64,000 bases of DNA from assembly GCA_019916065.1 (NCBI GenBank), contig CM034236.1, positions 10,897,334 to 10,961,333 on the forward strand, in the 5' to 3' direction. The translations under genes were made by a program, and so were the position numbers. The DNA comes from Vitellaria paradoxa. Its lineage: Eukaryota > Streptophyta > Magnoliopsida > Ericales > Sapotaceae. Numbering within the stretch: the stretch's first letter is position 1; every line of letters starts with the position of its first letter. Under the pieces are notes generated by a model, which was not told the DNA's origin, searched no databases, and worked only from the letters and a program-made list of their open reading frames with translations. Below, piece after piece: positions 59,516 through 64,000 of this stretch.

Positions 59516-61300
59516 ATTTCCAAATATTAGTGTTCCACAAGCAAAGTTGACATAATAGCAAAAAAATTAGTGAAAGATTTAACAATTTAACTAATTTGGC
59601 TCTATTTTGTCGATTGTTGTATGCTTATATCTATTTGATGATTAGTAGTTGGATATGTGTTCTTTCGACAATTTTAAATTATTTTAATCATTAATTAGAT
59701 CATTTAATCTAAACTTTTATAATATTTATTTATTGTTCAAATTTCACAAACCACAATATTTGAAATATATAATAAGATTTGACCTAATTATATAATTAAG
59801 CGCATAGATTTTCAATTAAGGTTCATCTAAGAATCTTAGATCATTATAGAGGTATTCTAGTGTTAACTCAATCATTCAAATGCTTTAAGGATTGTTATTT
59901 TTATTTAGGATATTACGAGTTCATATGTATATGAACTGTCGTAATGACACGTTAATACCAGTGGAAACTTGTAATAAGACTAAGAAGTATAGTTAAAGTA
60001 AGTTCAAAAACTACAAGGGCACGTTTATTTTTATCAAATCTCACGGGGTAGTTAAGGTAGTTTACCTTTTTTTTTTTTTTTTTTTTGGATGTAGTAAAAC
60101 AAAAATATATCTCTTATGTAGATTTTTGGCTAAAATGCTAGTTTCAAAAGGGAGAAAAATAGCTTTTCTATATAGATTGTTTTTTATCATCTATCTCTTT
60201 TTTTTTTTTTTTTTGAAATTAAGGCTTCATTTGTTATAATATAAAATACTTTTGAAAAATTTATTTTTACATATTTTCTTGAAATATGAATAAATAATAT
60301 TTTCAAAAAATACATTACATTGAAACAAAAATTAAGCCTGGGGTGATTTTGGCAACTATTAGCTTAAGTTTTGTTCGTTTTAGATGTTTTCATTTTGTAT
60401 TTGAATTTTGAATTTTTTTTAGTTTGGTAGCTTTGCATTCATAAAAAAATATTATAAAAAATAATTAAAATAAAAATTTTTGTACATGTGAAAAATATGT
60501 ACATGAATTTTTGTATTCTTAATTATTTTTTGTAATTTTTTTATAGATACAAATAACATACCTAAAAATTACCAAATAACAAAGAAAATTAAATTTTAGT
60601 GAAAAAAAAAAATTAGAAGAGGGCTGCAGTAGGTAGTGACTATATTCAAATATAAAACTTAAGTGGAACAACGTCGTTTTGTATGGAAAATAATCGAAAT
60701 AGTATCGTTTTGGGGGACTGCAATAGCTACAGTTAAGGGTGTGCACAATTTGGTTAAAATTTGATTTTCAAATTGTACTGATCAAATTGAAGAATTTTGA
60801 TTCGGTTATTTACTTAGCAACAATTAGTTTGGTTTTTTTTTTTTTTTTGTAAGAATAACAATTATTGGTTTTAGATATGATTTTGAAATTCTAAAACCAA
60901 ATAAACCGAATTAAGTTAACCTAAATATCCACTTTTATTAATGGTTTTATCTTTTGAAATCTCAAATGTTATAAGAAATCAACAAATTATTGTAATAACT
61001 TACCCAAAAAATTTATTGTAATATTAAATACACATTCTAAGTCACAAATAATACTTATATATAAATTGTTATTTTATTTCCATAATTAAGTTATAAAAAT
61101 ATACTTAAATTTATAAGCATATAAATGATTTTGATCAGAAATTTGATAGAAATTGACAAAAGTTAGTAAGAATTGACACAAAATTTCTAAAATTTATAAT
61201 TTTAAAATAATTTTAAAATAAATACATGAAAAATGAGAATGACCAAAAGTTAATAAAAATTTGAAAAAATGTCACGCGTCCAAATCTCATGACCTGAGCA
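59516..61300. other. AT-rich intergenic DNA, with a hAT-MITE-like stretch at 60733-60960
   Basis: The stretch beginning AAGGGTGTGCACAATTTGG with AAACCGAATTAAG resembles hAT-type MITE ends such as the stretch starting at 38838 (AGGGGTGTGCAAAACCAAAC), but target duplications were not found. Two long T runs lie at 60067-60086 and 60199-60214. Confidence 0.35.
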
Positions 61301-63480
61301 GTAAGTGAATAAATATACAAACCATGCATATATCATCCTTTCCCTGATTCGAGCAATAAAACCACCTTAAAGCAATATGCATAATAGTTAACAATAACAA
61401 TGAAATAAACCAAGCCTCAGCTCAACCAGGCTACCAAACTCTAACACTTTCCACAAAAATAAATAAATATAGGTCTTATGGTCGTTACAGCCCAAATTGA
61501 ATAAATCTCCAAAGTAAAATAATATTACAGTCTCAAATAATATTAAACTTAAACAAATAAAAATCAAATGTCTACAACGGCTATACAAATTCTAGCCCAA
61601 GTCAATGTCTACCTAGATCTTTAGTAACAAACCTATAGCAAAATCTGTAGGGACGTAAACACTAATCACTTGTGCCCACGATACATAATACTAACATATA
61701 TGATATGTAAAGCAACAATATAAAACATAATCACAGTAATTAATATCTTCAATAACATCACAATACTTCAATAAATTCAAACGATCAGGATTATCATCAT
61801 ATTTCTCAACAATAATTCCAATTATTATCTTTCTTAATCTCATCATTATCAAATCATAATCACATTCACATTATCAATTTCAATTGCAGGGTGGGTATAA
61901 CTAGTTTCGTATTTATGAGCCAACACTCAACAAAACGATGAATCGAAAATCCGTCGTCGTTCAGAATCACGATTAGTCACAATATATATCATATTGTAGA
62001 CTACTAACCTACTGACATGAGTACCAATCTCTTGCGTAGGCTTCGGGTCTTTCAAACGCAGGGTAATCTCTGTACCTTTCTTATTTTTCTCGTACCCTCC
62101 ATCCCCGTCTCACTATATCAATCATAATATCATCTTATCTCATTTCCAATTCCTATAACCATTGTCATATATTTACCATCTTAATTAATCAACGAACAAC
62201 ATATAACAACATTCCTCTTAGGGCCATATTCTTAACTTATTCTTAATAATCAATACATTGCAATTCATCATTTTTTTCTCCTTTTACTTTTCTTATTCAA
62301 AATCTTATTTAAGAGTTTCTAATATCATAGCATCGTCATCAAACTCATGCATCCTCAAGTCACAATGTAATTAATAAATAATCTCATTTTAAATCATTAC
62401 ACAGAAGCTCTAGATCGTAAGGGGGTGGTGTGCCCCTCTAGGTTTGGTCTGATGCACACCAAAAGTGGTGAGCCTCACATTGTTTGGTCTAGTGCACTCC
62501 ATCGAGTTTGGTCTGGTGCACACCAAAAGTGGTACGCCCCACTGCAAATGGCCTCGTGTGCCCTGGGGAATACATGTCTTTGATGCTCTGTTTTATATTT
62601 CTTTGATTTGAACACAGTATTCTGAAATCTTAAAATACTAGTTTAACACCTTTAAGCTACTCATGTGGCATCAGAATGATGTTTATTTCAAGGTCTTGAG
62701 AACCATAACTCAAGGTTACTAGCTTGCAACCATTTCTCAAATAATCAACATTTATACAAAGGTTTCATCTGAAGTTTATTTCCAAAAGCAATGCCATTGA
62801 ACATCATTCAAACTGATAACCACAATCACATGGTCTCCACATGCTAAGATGAAGGCAAGATATATGAAACTCCCAATCTTAAGTGAAGATCAAAGCAAAT
62901 AGTAAGCTGAACAAAGATCGTGACTTTACTAGTAAGCTCGAAAAATTTCAAGCAGACTGTATACCTAATTTATTGATCTTACCAAAAAACCGATTGCACA
63001 TGTATGTTCAATGAAAGTTCAATTTCATTACTCTAAGACCAATTTGGGATTGGTTAAGGTTTGAGCTACTCACGAAGCTTCGGTTTCCTTCAGCTCTTCT
63101 TGGTTCTCTCTTCTTCTATCCAACCAATCTCTCTCTCTCTTTTCTCTTCTTCATTACACATACATATACACATATATGCTTGGAGGCCAAGCATTCTATA
63201 GTGGCCTACCTCCCTCTTTTGTAATCCTTCTTTTCTATAGCCTGAAAAGTCTGAAACGGAAGTGACCTCGGGTATAAATCAAGCTGACTCAAAATAGAGT
63301 TGAGTCATCAACCCTTGGGCACCCCATATGGTTTGGTCCAATGCGCACCAAAAGTGGCTCGCACCCCTAAGTTTGGTCTGGTGTGCACCACTTTGAGTTT
63401 GGCCTAGTGCGCACCTTTGGTCTTTCTCCCTTTAGCCCAATGGTATATATAATCTAAACTCAACCTTCTCAAGTGCAACC
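61301..63480. other. Low-copy region, possible LTR-element remnant, no gene
   Basis: The region is less AT-biased and has the feel of an LTR/UTR, with CT-rich and CA-rich runs, but no terminal TG/CA pair, primer site or pol motif was found. It contains the minisatellite listed separately. Confidence 0.3.
62440..63420 (+). repeat. Dispersed short repeat, TTTGGTCTGGTGCACACC type
   Basis: Variants occur at 62443, 62480, 62508, 62547, 63330, 63371 and 63399, in two clusters about 0.8 kb apart, often followed by AAAAGTGG and preceded by GTGTGCCCCTCTAGG-like sequence. Confidence 0.75.
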
Positions 63481-64000
63481 CAATTGAATTTTATTTACTC
63501 CTATTTCATCGTGCATATTTCTACAATTATAAAATTATAAAAATGAAAATTCTCCGACTATGAGAAAATAATTTTAACTTTTTGTAAAATTTAAACTCTT
63601 AAATACCCTTGTCACATTTGGATATTTCCATTAACATTAAAAATTACATTTATTTTCTTATTTTGAAAAGTTGTTAACTCTTACCTTCTTTCTAAAAAAA
63701 ATAATAATAACATTATCAAAAAATTTGACTCTGCTTCGAGTTCTAAATTTTATTAAAAAATATCATAAATTTTCAAAAAATTTAACTTTTGGTCTATTTA
63801 CGCGAAATACAAGATTCTACTTTTTATCATTTTTAATAATTTTTTGCCACTCCAAAGTTTGGAGTCCAAACGCAAATATATCATTTTTATCCTCTATGTC
63901 ATGTGGAAGGAGTACATATTGTAAAAGTAAATATTAAAAATCCTCACACTTTTCCAATCAAAGGAAAAATTTTCAGTCAATATATACAATACATATATAC
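63481..64000. other. AT-rich DNA at the right edge
   Basis: TTTGCCACTCCAAAGTTTGG and TTGAAAAGTTGTTAACTCTT suggest part of another small MITE, cut by no clear boundary. The open frame 63671-63937 is not convincing. Confidence 0.3.

Noticed and set aside
61301..63480. Full LTR retrotransposon
   Set aside because: No terminal repeat pair, primer site, polypurine tract or pol motif could be found within the window.

Overview
The window is nuclear DNA from a flowering plant, most likely a eudicot. It is AT-rich and intron-rich, with large repeat-filled gaps, GT-AG introns and three plant gene families. There is no operon structure, rRNA, tRNA or CRISPR, and I cannot name the species.

Only three genes can be supported, and all three can be read through to complete proteins. 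(1) About 23.5-29.4 kb, minus strand: GME, GDP-mannose 3,5-epimerase of the ascorbate and cell-wall sugar pathway. It has six coding exons (376 aa) and a 2.4 kb intron in its 5' leader. (2) 37.39-45.33 kb, plus strand: LFR (LEAF AND FLOWER RELATED), an armadillo-repeat subunit of plant SWI/SNF chromatin remodellers. It has eight exons (460 aa) and two long introns loaded with retroelement debris. (3) 51.50-about 57.9 kb, minus strand: a 1013-aa U-box/armadillo E3 ubiquitin ligase of the PUB42/43/44 group, with three coding exons and a probable leader intron. LFR and the U-box gene are convergent. The three genes are functionally unrelated and nothing suggests joint regulation.

The rest is mobile-element and repeat DNA. 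0-23 kb: AT-rich DNA with several small foldback/MITE families, a hAT-type element with a clean 8-bp target duplication (8438-8859), Helitron-like termini, a five-copy hairpin-bearing minisatellite (19.74-20.27 kb) and a T-rich decayed array (20.5-22.8 kb). 29.4-37.2 kb: MITEs, a G-rich polypurine block and a probable non-autonomous Helitron ending at 36864. LFR introns: a short LTR with a Met-tRNA-type primer site, a decayed LINE reverse-transcriptase tail, and a separate 5'-truncated LINE with a 19-bp target duplication. 45.5-49.6 kb: a triplicated block at a MITE edge and a roughly 215-bp tandem repeat carrying two perfect palindromes, whose flank recurs at the left edge of the window. 58.2-64 kb: nested and tandem foldback elements, then low-copy sequence with a TTTGGTCTGGTGCACACC-type minisatellite.

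I found no clearly new biological system. The best leads are an in-frame, well-bordered 34-codon cryptic cassette inside LFR intron 4, a tandem TRIM (miniature LTR element) array inside the GME leader intron, and two palindrome-bearing tandem repeats.
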